64,000 nt of DNA from Actinomadura sp. WMMA1423 (GTDB taxonomy: Bacteria > Actinomycetota > Actinomycetes > Streptosporangiales > Streptosporangiaceae), in the NCBI RefSeq assembly GCF_006547145.1, contig NZ_CP041244.1:5208001-5272000 (forward strand). Direction: 5' to 3'. This document shows, piece after piece, positions 15,722 to 23,156 of this stretch (the first letter of the stretch is position 1; each line of letters begins with the position of its first letter). The notes below the pieces were generated by a model that saw only the letters and a list, made by a program, of their open reading frames with translations, made no database searches and had not been told where the DNA came from. Position numbers and translations under genes: made by a program.

Positions 15722-16303
15722 GGTTCGCCTCCTCCCTCTCCTCGCGCCTGCGCTGGTCGATGAACTGGACGAGCCCCACGAACTCGGGCGGGGTCAGGTC
15801 CCAGACGGTGATCAGGGTGAGGCCGAACCACCGCCAGAGTCCGTCTGCGTAGGCGATGACTTGGGCTTGGACGCCTCCCCGGTCGCGGGGCCAGATGCCG
15901 GAGCGTCCGGCGCCGCCGCCTCGTGGGGGTGGGAGGGCGGAGTCGGGTCGGGGTCTTTTCCCTCGCCGTCCTCCGCGGCCTCGCCGGGCTCGTCGTTGTC
16001 CTCCAGGTCGCCGTCCGCCACGTCCAGCTTGAAGTCGCTGGGGTCGATGTCGATGTCCTCGAAGGGCACCTTGACGCCTTCACGGCGATGCAGCATGTCG
16101 ACCATCGCCAGCACCGCATCGATCGCCGCGCTGGTGATGCCGGTGTCCAGCGCGTCGTCCAGGCCGCCGGCGAACTGGTCGACGCCGATCCCGGCGATCT
16201 TCTCCATTCGCTGGAACTCGCGGAGGGTGGGCGTCTCGAACTCCCACTTGTGGCTCGCGCCCTCGCATGCGGGAACGAGGCATTTCTGAATCGTGATGAT
16301 CAT
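15708..16303 (-). CDS. tail assembly chaperone, -1 frameshift product (long form)
   Basis: Reading from ATG 16303, ribosomes slipping -1 at GGGAAAA (15956-15962) leave the short frame and enter one that is open to TGA 15708-15710. The extension runs through proline/glycine-rich sequence into a well-formed domain (VQAQVIAYADGLWRWFGL, then TPPEFVGLVQFIDQRRREER). The stop overlaps the tape-measure GTG. This matches the gpG/gpGT arrangement of siphoviruses, where the extended T domain binds the tail tube protein while the shared part coats the tape measure. The frameshift is inferred from the sequence, not demonstrated. Confidence 0.75.
15812..16303 (-). CDS. tail assembly chaperone, short form
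   Basis: 163 residues from ATG 16303, overlapping the stop of the upstream gene. It starts MIITIQKCLVPACEGASHKW with two Cys, continues with a helical core (LREFQRMEKIAGIGVDQF, AIDAVLAMVDMLHRREG) and ends in a disordered acidic/proline tail. Position between tail tube and tape measure genes and acidic composition fit the gpG-type chaperone. The proline-rich tail after residue ~115 is the part replaced by the T domain on frameshifting. Confidence 0.75.
   Translation of the reverse strand: MIITIQKCLVPACEGASHKWEFETPTLREFQRMEKIAGIGVDQFAGGLDDALDTGITSAAIDAVLAMVDMLHRREGVKVPFEDIDIDPSDFKLDVADGDLEDNDEPGEAAEDGEGKDPDPTPPSHPHEAAAPDAPASGPATGEASKPKSSPTQTDSGGGSASP
15956..15962 (-). promoter_or_regulatory. 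GGGAAAA slippery heptamer (-1 frameshift)
   Basis: In the zero frame the codons read GAG GGA AAA GAC, so the heptamer is G GGA AAA, a canonical X XXY YYZ slip site. After a -1 slip reading continues without a stop for about 80 codons to 15708. GC-rich sequence just downstream could form the usual stimulatory structure. Confidence 0.75.
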
Positions 16304-16806
16304 GTGCCGCCGCCTAGCTCGTCCATCGTTTCCTTGATCACCTTCGCGACCTCGGCCTGCACGGCAGGGATGTGCGGCCGGATGGTCACGAAGAAGTAGG
16401 GGTGGGCCCGCTGCACCTTCCACGGGTCGTGGCCCCACGACGGGGACCGCCACCGCGGCAGCGTCCCCTCCAGGTACTTGGGGAGGTTCTTCTCCCCGTC
16501 CGGGAAATGGCGGGTGTCCACCCGCAGGCGGACGCCGGCGTACTTCCCGGTGAGGCTCGCCTTGACCTGGACGCCGCGGGCGGTCGCGTCGCGCAGCCGG
16601 CGGGGCCGAGCAGCCCGCGCCGCGACCGACCGGCCCTCGCTCGTCCCGCCCGGCGTCGCCTTCACTGCCCGCTTGATCTCCGGCGCGATCGGCTGCACGC
16701 TCCGCCGCATCCGCTTCAGCGCTTCCTTCTTCAGGTCCTTGCGGCCCGCACGCTGAAGGTCCCGGCCGAGGCGGGCCAGGTCACGGGATGAGACGGAGAC
16801 GTGCAT
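16300..16806 (-). CDS. HK97 gp10-like neck/tail protein
   Basis: 168 residues from ATG 16806. It is very basic in its first half (LGRDLQRAGRKDLKKEALKR, PEIKRAVKATPGG) and has a conserved C-terminus (RVDTRHFPDGEKNLPKYLEG, PWKVQRAHPYFFVTIRPH). This follows the HK97 gp10/minor tail protein family at the head-tail joint of actinophages. Its place between HNH and the chaperone is slightly downstream of where neck genes usually lie. Coupled to the chaperone by a TGATG overlap. Confidence 0.7.
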   Translation of the reverse strand: MHVSVSSRDLARLGRDLQRAGRKDLKKEALKRMRRSVQPIAPEIKRAVKATPGGTSEGRSVAARAARPRRLRDATARGVQVKASLTGKYAGVRLRVDTRHFPDGEKNLPKYLEGTLPRWRSPSWGHDPWKVQRAHPYFFVTIRPHIPAVQAEVAKVIKETMDELGGGT

Positions 16807-16812
16807 CAGAGA

Positions 16813-17592
16813 TCACCCGCCTTCGAGGTACTCCGCAGCGCGCCGAAGAAGGACCGGATCATCGCCGAACCTCCCGAGCGCCGTGTTGCAGTCGCCGCAC
16901 AGAAGGCCGCGCACCCGCCCCGTTCGGTGGCAGTGGTCCACGTGCAGCCCCGTCCTGCCGCCCCAGCCTCTCCATTCCTGTCGGCAGAGCGCACAGACGC
17001 CGCCTTGGCGCTCCATGAGCGCCCGGTATTCCTGGTAGGTCAGGCCGTACCGTCGCAGCCGCTGATACATCCGCCTGCATTCGAGCGTGCAGTAGTACTG
17101 CTTGCCGCCCGGCTTGGGGACAACGGTGAACGTCTGGCCGCACGTGAGACACAGGCGCTCGTACGGCTCTGCGTCCTTCCGCTTCTCCTCCCACATCGCG
17201 CGGAGCGACTGAGACAGATTCTGGGAATGCTCCAGCGTCCTTACTGAGGGACGACCAGCGATCATCTTCTCGATGTGCGCGCGCCGATCCTCGGGCGACC
17301 TTCGCGCCCACGCCTCGCGATGCTTGCTGGCTCTGTGCTCTCGATCCCCGATCACATGGAGTTCGCCGTACTTGCGTAGCTGATTCCCGTGCGCCTTGCA
17401 GAGATCGTGGGCTTCTGCTGGGCGCGAGCACTCGGGACCGGTACACGTCGAACTGGTCTGCGAGGCGGAACGGCGCAATGGCCGCAACTCCTCCCCGCGA
17501 AGCTGCATCCGGCGATGCGTCGCACACAAGCCGGTGCCACTGTGCCGCATCTTGTTCTTGCATCCGTCGAACGAACATTGCGCCGTGTTCAC
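16813..17592 (-). CDS. HNH/endonuclease VII-type homing nuclease
   Basis: 259 residues from GTG 17592. Two Cys-His clusters (CSFDGCKNKMRH..CATH near 6-27 and CTGPECSRPAEAHDLCKAH near 50-70), a CxxC zinc finger (CLTCGQTF..CTLEC) and a C-terminal endonuclease VII core (GGVCALCRQEW, LHVDHCHRTGRVRGLLCGDCN) define a free-standing HNH nuclease. It interrupts an otherwise morphogenetic operon between the tail tube and gp10-like genes. Flanks near 17593-17620 are AT-richer than the neighbours. Family knowledge points to a homing endonuclease rather than a structural function. Confidence 0.85.
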   Translation of the reverse strand: MNTAQCSFDGCKNKMRHSGTGLCATHRRMQLRGEELRPLRRSASQTSSTCTGPECSRPAEAHDLCKAHGNQLRKYGELHVIGDREHRASKHREAWARRSPEDRRAHIEKMIAGRPSVRTLEHSQNLSQSLRAMWEEKRKDAEPYERLCLTCGQTFTVVPKPGGKQYYCTLECRRMYQRLRRYGLTYQEYRALMERQGGVCALCRQEWRGWGGRTGLHVDHCHRTGRVRGLLCGDCNTALGRFGDDPVLLRRAAEYLEGG

Positions 17593-17619
17593 CCCCTACA
17601 TGTTAGTAGTAGTTATCGC

Positions 17620-18648
17620 TCAGAGAGTGGTATCTGTACTGACGTACCGGAACTGGTAGGCCGGGTCAACGCCGTTGTCGTAGACCTCGAAGTCCACGCT
17701 GGCCTTGACCAGGCCGGGGCCGTCCACGCTCGGCCCGGACTCCTTGAACTTGATCGCCGGGGCGATGAAGCTGAGGTGGAACGGCTCGCCGGTGTCGGCC
17801 TCCCCGAACTCCAGGGTGAGTTCCAGCGCGAGCGCCTGGTAGGCCTTGTACACGTCGTACAGTTCGGCCTTGGCGAACTCGGCGTCGAGGCTGCCGGTGA
17901 CGGTGGGGTAGTCGTTCTCCAACTGCTCGGCCTTCAGGCCGGCGTTCCCCACGCCGTACCTGTCCACGGCCATCGGCGACTCGCCCTTGAGCTGGATCTG
18001 GTTGACGACCGCGGCGACGGCGGTGCCGCCGGTGATGGTCGTCGCGCCGCCTGCGGTGGCCGGGGTGCCTCCCAGGCGCAGCGTGGCGTGGGAGAAGTTG
18101 AACAACTCCGCCCCGCTGGCGTAGCTCGCGGTGGCCAGCGCCGTGCCGGTGTCCTCGTCCCGGCCGTCCATCGTCACGCTGAGCTTGAGGTGGTCGCCGT
18201 CCTGGACGGTCATCTCCCACTGGGTGACCTTGCAGCCGGTGTAGGTGAACGGCCGCACCGTGCCGGTGCCTGGCTCGGGCCGCCCCACCTGAACCGTGAG
18301 CGACTTGCCGAACATGTCGCCGGGGGTGTGGATCTGCTCGTAGGCGTCCGACGAACCGATCTGCGTCGCCGTCGCCGACGACCCGATCATCGCCTTCAGC
18401 AGCAGGCCAAGGCCCTTGTTGGGGACCTTGATGTCGACCTTGCCGTTGACGTCCTTCCGGCTGACCGAGACGCGGGAGGCGCGCTTGAACTTGCGGCCGG
18501 CGCGCAGGCCTTCGCCTTCCAGCCACGTCGGCATGAACTTCATGTCTTCGTTGTCGAACTCGACGAACCGCGTCGGCGTGACGCCGGTCCCGAACGTGAC
18601 CTCCGGCGCGAACCCCAGCTGCGCGTCCAGACCGCTCCGGGTCCCCAT
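17620..18648 (-). CDS. major tail (tube) protein
   Basis: 342 residues from ATG 18648, overlapping the upstream stop. Motifs such as LGFAPEVTFGTGVTPTRFVE and SVTMDGRDEDTG, Gly/Thr-rich beta segments and the C-terminal KFKESGPSVDGPGLVKAS region are characteristic of siphovirus major tail proteins with an added domain. It should polymerise into the tail tube around the tape measure. Position is canonical except for the HNH insertion downstream. Confidence 0.75.
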   Translation of the reverse strand: MGTRSGLDAQLGFAPEVTFGTGVTPTRFVEFDNEDMKFMPTWLEGEGLRAGRKFKRASRVSVSRKDVNGKVDIKVPNKGLGLLLKAMIGSSATATQIGSSDAYEQIHTPGDMFGKSLTVQVGRPEPGTGTVRPFTYTGCKVTQWEMTVQDGDHLKLSVTMDGRDEDTGTALATASYASGAELFNFSHATLRLGGTPATAGGATTITGGTAVAAVVNQIQLKGESPMAVDRYGVGNAGLKAEQLENDYPTVTGSLDAEFAKAELYDVYKAYQALALELTLEFGEADTGEPFHLSFIAPAIKFKESGPSVDGPGLVKASVDFEVYDNGVDPAYQFRYVSTDTTL

Positions 18649-18893
18649 CAGTCCTCACCCTTCTTGGTCTTCACGGGGGCGACGTCGGTGACGTCCTCCC
18701 ACAGGTCCGCCGGCCAGACCGGCGCCGGGTCGTCGTCGCTCCCCGCGCACAGGGCGTCGGGGATGTCGATGACCTCGCCGGAGCGGACGTTGCCGACGTA
18801 GCTGCCTCGCACGTTGATCTCGTGGCCGAGGTCGACCTTCTTGCCGGCCTCGTCGCGGCCCGGGTTCGCCGGGCCGATGAACCTCTTGCGCAT
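18648..18893 (-). CDS. small phage hypothetical protein
   Basis: 81 residues from ATG 18893. It begins MRKRFIGPANPGRDEAGKKV and contains VRGSYVGNVRSGEVIDIPDAL, a compact beta-like segment, then an acidic tail ending in lysines. It lies between the probable tail terminator and tail tube genes; no domain is recognised. A head-tail accessory role is likely from context only. Confidence 0.6.
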   Translation of the reverse strand: MRKRFIGPANPGRDEAGKKVDLGHEINVRGSYVGNVRSGEVIDIPDALCAGSDDDPAPVWPADLWEDVTDVAPVKTKKGED

Positions 18894-18903
18894 CGACTCC
18901 TCC

Positions 18904-19374
18904 TCAGGTGATCCGGGACCGGACCGGGATGTTGATCGTGAACACCAGGACCGCCGCCAGGCCCTGGCTGTTGGTGGGGTAGCGCAGCGCCACGTCGCTC
19001 ACGGCGGCCGCGCCGCCGGTGGTGAAACCGCCCAGACCGGGGTCGGCGCGCAGACCGTCCTCGATCGCCTTCAGCAGCGCCGTAGCCGCCTCCCGCCGGG
19101 GCCGTAGCGTCGTCTCCGCGTTCCCCGTGCTGGAGCCGACCGCGCACACGACGTCGATCGACTCGTCGCGCACGAGCGCGCCCAGGCCTTTCCACGCCTG
19201 GGTGGAGCGGGCGGCGTCCTCCTCCTCGTCGACCGGGCCGTCCCCGCCGACCACCGCCCACTCCCCGGTGGGGAAGGACACCTGCGGGCCGTCCGCGACG
19301 AGCGTCCCGGCCGGCAGCGAGGCCTCGAAGAGGGCAACGAGGCGGTCGATCGCGTCGGGAATCTGCGTGCTCAC
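18904..19374 (-). CDS. probable tail terminator protein
   Basis: 156 residues from GTG 19374, overlapping the upstream stop. The helical start (IPDAIDRLVALFEASLPAG), the WAVVGGDGPVDEEEDAARSTQAW stretch and the C-terminal LAAVLVFTINIPVRSRIT strand fit the tail terminator/completion proteins encoded just before the tail tube gene in siphoviruses. It would form a ring that stops tube growth and joins head to tail. Called from position and pattern. Confidence 0.55.
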   Translation of the reverse strand: MSTQIPDAIDRLVALFEASLPAGTLVADGPQVSFPTGEWAVVGGDGPVDEEEDAARSTQAWKGLGALVRDESIDVVCAVGSSTGNAETTLRPRREAATALLKAIEDGLRADPGLGGFTTGGAAAVSDVALRYPTNSQGLAAVLVFTINIPVRSRIT

Positions 19375-19952
19375 GCGAACCCCGCCCACTCGCCGATCTC
19401 GACGCCAAGCAGCTCCTGCGCCCGGCGCGGCACGCTGTAGGCGTACCGGGGATCGAAGTCGTCGGAGGCCTGCGAGAACGGGCCCGCGGCCGCCGGGCGC
19501 TGCGTCTCCCACATGTGCTGAAGGATGATCAGCCCGGCCAGCCGAACCTCCGCCAGCTCGTCCTTCACGGCCGTGGTGTCGGCGACCTTCCCCGCGACGT
19601 AGACCACCTGGACGCTCTGCAAGCCCGGCAGGAACGCCGTCCGCGCCGCCCCCGCCACCCGCGACAGCACACCCGACTCCGTCGCCGAGTAGGCGCCGGC
19701 CTCGAGGTCGGTCCCGCTGTCGGTGACGGTGGTGACCGACGCGACCGGGATGTTCGACAGCAGCACCTCGCCGGCGCCGCCGTCGAACTGCTCGGTCACG
19801 GTCCGGTGGATGACCGCGCCGACGTACCGCTCGACGACGCGCGTGACGCCGCTGATGTACCCGGCCAGCTCCGCGTCGGAGTCGGTGTTGTCCGGGTCGA
19901 TGTTCAGCTGCGCCTTGGCGTCCTCGAGGGTGAACAGGTCGGTCGCGGCCAT
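19371..19952 (-). CDS. head-tail connector (gp6/gp8-like)
   Basis: 193 residues from ATG 19952. The N-terminal helices (FTLEDAKAQLNIDPDNTDSD, ELAGYISGVTRVVERYVG) and the later VVYVAGKVADTTAVKDELAE with LAGLIILQHMWETQRP match phage head-tail connector proteins of the HK97 gp6/phiE125 gp8 type, which form a ring under the portal. It sits directly after the small capsid-associated gene. Confidence 0.75.
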   Translation of the reverse strand: MAATDLFTLEDAKAQLNIDPDNTDSDAELAGYISGVTRVVERYVGAVIHRTVTEQFDGGAGEVLLSNIPVASVTTVTDSGTDLEAGAYSATESGVLSRVAGAARTAFLPGLQSVQVVYVAGKVADTTAVKDELAEVRLAGLIILQHMWETQRPAAAGPFSQASDDFDPRYAYSVPRRAQELLGVEIGEWAGFA

Positions 19953-19955
19953 CGG

Positions 19956-20279
19956 CTACGCCCGTTCCTTCGGCGTCTTGTCCTCGGCGGTCTCCTTGCG
20001 GGGCCGGCCCGGGCCGCGCTTGGGCCGCGCCTCGGCCGGCAGCACCTCGCGGTACTCGCGGGCCTTGACGCGCGCCTCGGCCGCGCGGACGTCCTGCCCG
20101 GCCTCCTCGTGCCCGGCCGCCTCGCGCTCCAGGCCCTCGGCCGCCTCGCGGATCTCGTCCTCCACTCGCGTGATCTCCTTGCGCACCAGGCCGGCGCGCT
20201 CGTCCAGGCCGCGCGCCTCGCACGTCGCCAGCTCGTCGCGGTAGCCCTGAAGCTCCGCCGCCAGGTCGTGGTCAGCCAT
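19956..20279 (-). CDS. small charged capsid-associated protein
   Basis: 107 residues from ATG 20279. It is mostly a long amphipathic helix (ELQGYRDELATCEARGLDER, VRKEITRVEDEIREAAEGLE) followed by an AT-hook-like KRGPGRPRK basic patch and an acidic-basic tail. Immediately downstream of the capsid gene in actinophages such proteins are common and of unknown role. The GRPRK patch could touch DNA. No enzymatic motif is present. Confidence 0.55.
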   Translation of the reverse strand: MADHDLAAELQGYRDELATCEARGLDERAGLVRKEITRVEDEIREAAEGLEREAAGHEEAGQDVRAAEARVKAREYREVLPAEARPKRGPGRPRKETAEDKTPKERA

Positions 20280-20298
20280 GTCCACCTCCCTGCTATGA

Positions 20299-20332
20299 GG
20301 GCGGCCCCCGCTCGGGGGCCCAGGGGCCGCCC
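20299..20332 (-). terminator. hairpin after capsid gene
   Basis: GGGCGGCCCC at 20299-20308 pairs perfectly with GGGGCCGCCC at 20323-20332 across 14 bases. It lies just downstream of the major capsid stop and probably attenuates transcription so that capsid mRNA is in excess. Confidence 0.65.
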
Positions 20333-20341
20333 AGCCTGTGA

Positions 20342-21838
20342 TCAGTAACCGGCCGGCGGGATCACGCCGGTACCGGAGACGACGGAGATGGCCTCGGGAC
20401 GCCGGTTCGCCATGAACGCGACGTAGTTGTAGACCTGGAACCGGACCTGGAGCGTCCCGGACAGGACCTCCTGAAGGACCCGGGTCCGCATCGACCCCTC
20501 CCACAGGTACAGGTCGGGGAACCGCGCCACGATCACGCGGGACTCGTTGGTGCCCGTACCGAGGTTGGAGGGCAGGTTCCCGTCCAGCACGGCGGGCAGG
20601 CCGATTGACAGCATCCCGACCGGGCCCTCGGTGCCCAGGCCGTTCTGGTCGGCCATCGGGTTGGACGCCACCGCGGGCGGCACGATCAGCGGCCGGTTGG
20701 TCGTGTCGAGCTGCGCCGTCCCCCAGTACCAGATGGAGGGCAGCAGCACCGCCGCCGTGGCGGGCATCTTGCGGCCGGTGTAGACCTTGCTCGCGGCCTG
20801 CGCCAGCGGCGGGTACAGCTCCGGCAGCGTCGGCGACGCGTCGGTGTAGGTCACCGAGTTGATCGACCCGACGTTCAGGATCCCGGTGACCTGCCCGTTG
20901 GAGCCGGTGCCGGCGAGGACCTGGACGTCGACGCGCTGGTTGTAGTCGGCGATCAGGTCCGAGAACACGATCTCGTCGAACCCGATCGGGGACTGGTCCA
21001 GCAGCTGGATCGCGACGTCCTGCTGACCGGCGATCGTGCGGACCGGCGCGCTCACCGTCGCGTCCGTCATGTCGGTCGAGGTGACCGATCCGGCGTCGGC
21101 GGTCTGCACGCCGGTGGCGGTGCCGGTCGCGACCTTCGGCATGTTGATCGAGTCGGTGCCGCCCGGCAGCGTCATGTTCCGGCACAGGTTCGCGGTCGGC
21201 CGCCCGTACCGCGGCAGGTCCACGTAGTCGTCGATCAGCCACAGCGGCGGCACGAAGTAGCCGCCCTGCCCGTCCGTCCTGTTCGGGTTCGTGCGCCTCT
21301 CGAACGCGCTCTCCCGCGCCCGCTCCGACAGGTCGCCCAGGCCGCGCAGCTCGCGGCGGGCGGCCTCCTCGCGGCGCTTCTCCCGGGCGGGCATCTCCAC
21401 CCGCAGCTCGGCGGCGTGCCGCTGGAGCCGATCGGCCGCGCCGGAGTCACTGCGCAGCTGCGCGCGGGCCAGGTCGAGGAAGTAGGAGTGCGGGCCGCCG
21501 CGCTGGTAGGTGAGCGGCTCGTTCACCTGCGCGCCGGCGGTGCGGCGCTCGGTGGGGGCGTCGGGCTTCTCGGCGCCGTACTTGGCGCGCAGCTCGTTGG
21601 CGGCCTGCTCGCGCTTGGCCTGGTCCTCCAGCTCGGCGATCCGGGCCTGGAGGGGCTTGATCTCCTCGTCGTCCAGCTTGACGATCGCGTCGCGCTTCTC
21701 GGTCCAGACCTTCGCCTCGTCGGCGTTCAGGTCGCGCTTCTCGGCGGTCGGCGCCTTCAGGACCTCGTCGAGGTCGGCCTTCAGGTTGGCGCGCTTCTCC
21801 AGCAGCTTCTCCAGCTGCTCGCGGAGGAATTTGAGCAT
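20342..21838 (-). CDS. major capsid protein, HK97 fold
   Basis: 498 residues from ATG 21838, preferred because GGAG lies six bases upstream; an ATG 12 bases earlier is possible. Residues ~1-100 are a coiled-coil delta/scaffold domain (LREQLEKLLEKRANLKADLD, IKPLQARIAELEDQAKREQA). The mature shell domain follows, with typical phrases such as RTNPNRTDGQGGYFVPPLWL, MPKVATGTATGVQTADAGSV and GFDEIVFSDLIADYNQRVD. The scaffold is expected to be cut by the adjacent U35-type protease. Upstream lies a GIY-YIG gene instead of the usual direct protease-capsid junction. Confidence 0.88.
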   Translation of the reverse strand: MLKFLREQLEKLLEKRANLKADLDEVLKAPTAEKRDLNADEAKVWTEKRDAIVKLDDEEIKPLQARIAELEDQAKREQAANELRAKYGAEKPDAPTERRTAGAQVNEPLTYQRGGPHSYFLDLARAQLRSDSGAADRLQRHAAELRVEMPAREKRREEAARRELRGLGDLSERARESAFERRTNPNRTDGQGGYFVPPLWLIDDYVDLPRYGRPTANLCRNMTLPGGTDSINMPKVATGTATGVQTADAGSVTSTDMTDATVSAPVRTIAGQQDVAIQLLDQSPIGFDEIVFSDLIADYNQRVDVQVLAGTGSNGQVTGILNVGSINSVTYTDASPTLPELYPPLAQAASKVYTGRKMPATAAVLLPSIWYWGTAQLDTTNRPLIVPPAVASNPMADQNGLGTEGPVGMLSIGLPAVLDGNLPSNLGTGTNESRVIVARFPDLYLWEGSMRTRVLQEVLSGTLQVRFQVYNYVAFMANRRPEAISVVSGTGVIPPAGY

Positions 21839-21952
21839 CGGTAGCTCCATCAGGGAACGGCAATGAACGCCCGGTCCCCTGATGGGTGGGAACTCCCGTG
21901 GTGCTCACACGATCTGAGTCCGGCGGGGTCCCCGGCGCGTCTTAGACGCGGG

Positions 21953-22426
21953 CTACTGATCGGAAGTGTACTTCGGTCGGGCTTGTTGGCAAATAAGACA
22001 GGACGGGCCGCGGTGCGTCGGCCGCTCCTGGCAGTGCACGCAGGGCATTTGCGCCCGCTGCTCGGGCGTCGCGGCGTAGTAGGCCCGGCGCCGGGCCTTC
22101 AGCGTCCCGGGCGTCACACCGCGCGGCTTCGGCTGCGCGAGGACGCTCGCGCCCGACCGCTCCGCCAGCGGCAGCGCCCGCTCCGGATTGTGCTGCTGGT
22201 TGTACGGCGGCCGGAACCGCCGGATCAGGTCGGCCTCCCGGGCGAGCACCTCGTCCCGCGTCGCGAAGTGCTCCAGCGTGCACCCGACCGCCAGCTCCCA
22301 CCAGTCCTTCAGGTCCGCGTGCTCGTGCGCCCGCCGGACACCCCGCTCGGTGATCCCGACGTACAGCAGTTGCCCGCTGACGCCGAAGTACTGGTAGACG
22401 GTGCAGGGTTTCGTAGACTCGGCCAT
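21953..22426 (-). CDS. GIY-YIG nuclease with C-terminal zinc finger
   Basis: 157 residues from ATG 22426. The N-terminus TVYQYFGVSGQLLYVGITER is a GIY-YIG motif variant, followed by the conserved helix with His/Asp (VRRAHEHADLKDWW) and a Glu in LAREADLIRRFRPPYNQ. The C-terminus carries CVHC..CLIC, a zinc finger often used for DNA binding by homing enzymes. It lies between prohead protease and capsid genes, a favoured insertion point for free-standing homing nucleases. Confidence 0.82.
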   Translation of the reverse strand: MAESTKPCTVYQYFGVSGQLLYVGITERGVRRAHEHADLKDWWELAVGCTLEHFATRDEVLAREADLIRRFRPPYNQQHNPERALPLAERSGASVLAQPKPRGVTPGTLKARRRAYYAATPEQRAQMPCVHCQERPTHRGPSCLICQQARPKYTSDQ

Positions 22427-22490
22427 GTCGACCTCTCATCCAGGTTGGCCACGCCCCGGGGGTGTTCCAGCACCCGCCGGGGCTCTTTGT

Positions 22491-23156
22491 TCACAGACCC
22501 AGCAGTTCACTCTCGGCGGTCACGGCGCCAAGTGGAAGCCCGGCCGCCGGCGCGGCGGCGAACCGGCGGCCGAGCCGCTCATAGAGGGACAGCGCGTCCT
22601 CGTCGGACATGCGGTCCCAGTCCTGCGACCTCATCGCCACGTTGGTCGCCGGGTTCGCCCCGAAGTTCACCACCGACACGTCGCCGCGGTGCATGTCCAC
22701 TTCGTAGATGTCGCGCTGGTCGTAGTCCGGGCTCCACTGCTGCCGGATCACGCGGAACGCGAAGCTCATCTCGTCGACCGCGCCGTCCTCGATCGCCGTG
22801 AGCATGTCACGGACGTCCGTGCGGATCGGGTTGACGTCGGCGGACATGTGCAGGCCCTGGCTGTCCTCGGCCAACCGGAGCGTCCCGGCCTTGGTGTAGG
22901 CCATCGACACGCCGCCATGGTTGAGTAGCAGCTGCACCTGCGGGTGCTCCGACAGGGTCTTCTTGAACGCACCCTCGCGCATGACCTCGGTGTAGGCGCC
23001 GAACGGGTCCCACATCTCGAAGCCGTGCTCGGTCACCGAGGCGTAGCCCTCGACGGTGGTCGGCCCGTCGCCGCTGGCGGCCTTGCGGACCTCCAACTGG
23101 ATGCCGTAGTGGCGGCGCTCGACGCCCTTCCGCACGGCGCGGTCAGCCTTGTTCAT
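22491..23156 (-). CDS. prohead protease, HK97/U35 family
   Basis: 221 residues from ATG 23156, overlapping the portal stop. Conserved elements are VEGYASVTE, DPFGAYTEVMREGAFKKTL, a His in VQLLLNHGG (catalytic) and a Ser in DEMSFAFRV (nucleophile), with an acidic residue in YEVDMHRGDVSVVNF. The enzyme matures the prohead by removing the capsid scaffold domain. Order portal-protease-capsid is canonical apart from the nuclease downstream. Confidence 0.88.
   Translation of the reverse strand: MNKADRAVRKGVERRHYGIQLEVRKAASGDGPTTVEGYASVTEHGFEMWDPFGAYTEVMREGAFKKTLSEHPQVQLLLNHGGVSMAYTKAGTLRLAEDSQGLHMSADVNPIRTDVRDMLTAIEDGAVDEMSFAFRVIRQQWSPDYDQRDIYEVDMHRGDVSVVNFGANPATNVAMRSQDWDRMSDEDALSLYERLGRRFAAAPAAGLPLGAVTAESELLGL

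Noticed and set aside
12875..15763. 962-codon plus-strand open frame opposite the tape measure gene
   Set aside because: Arg/Gly/His/Val-rich shadow of high-GC coding DNA; the minus-strand tape measure has clear domains and start signals.
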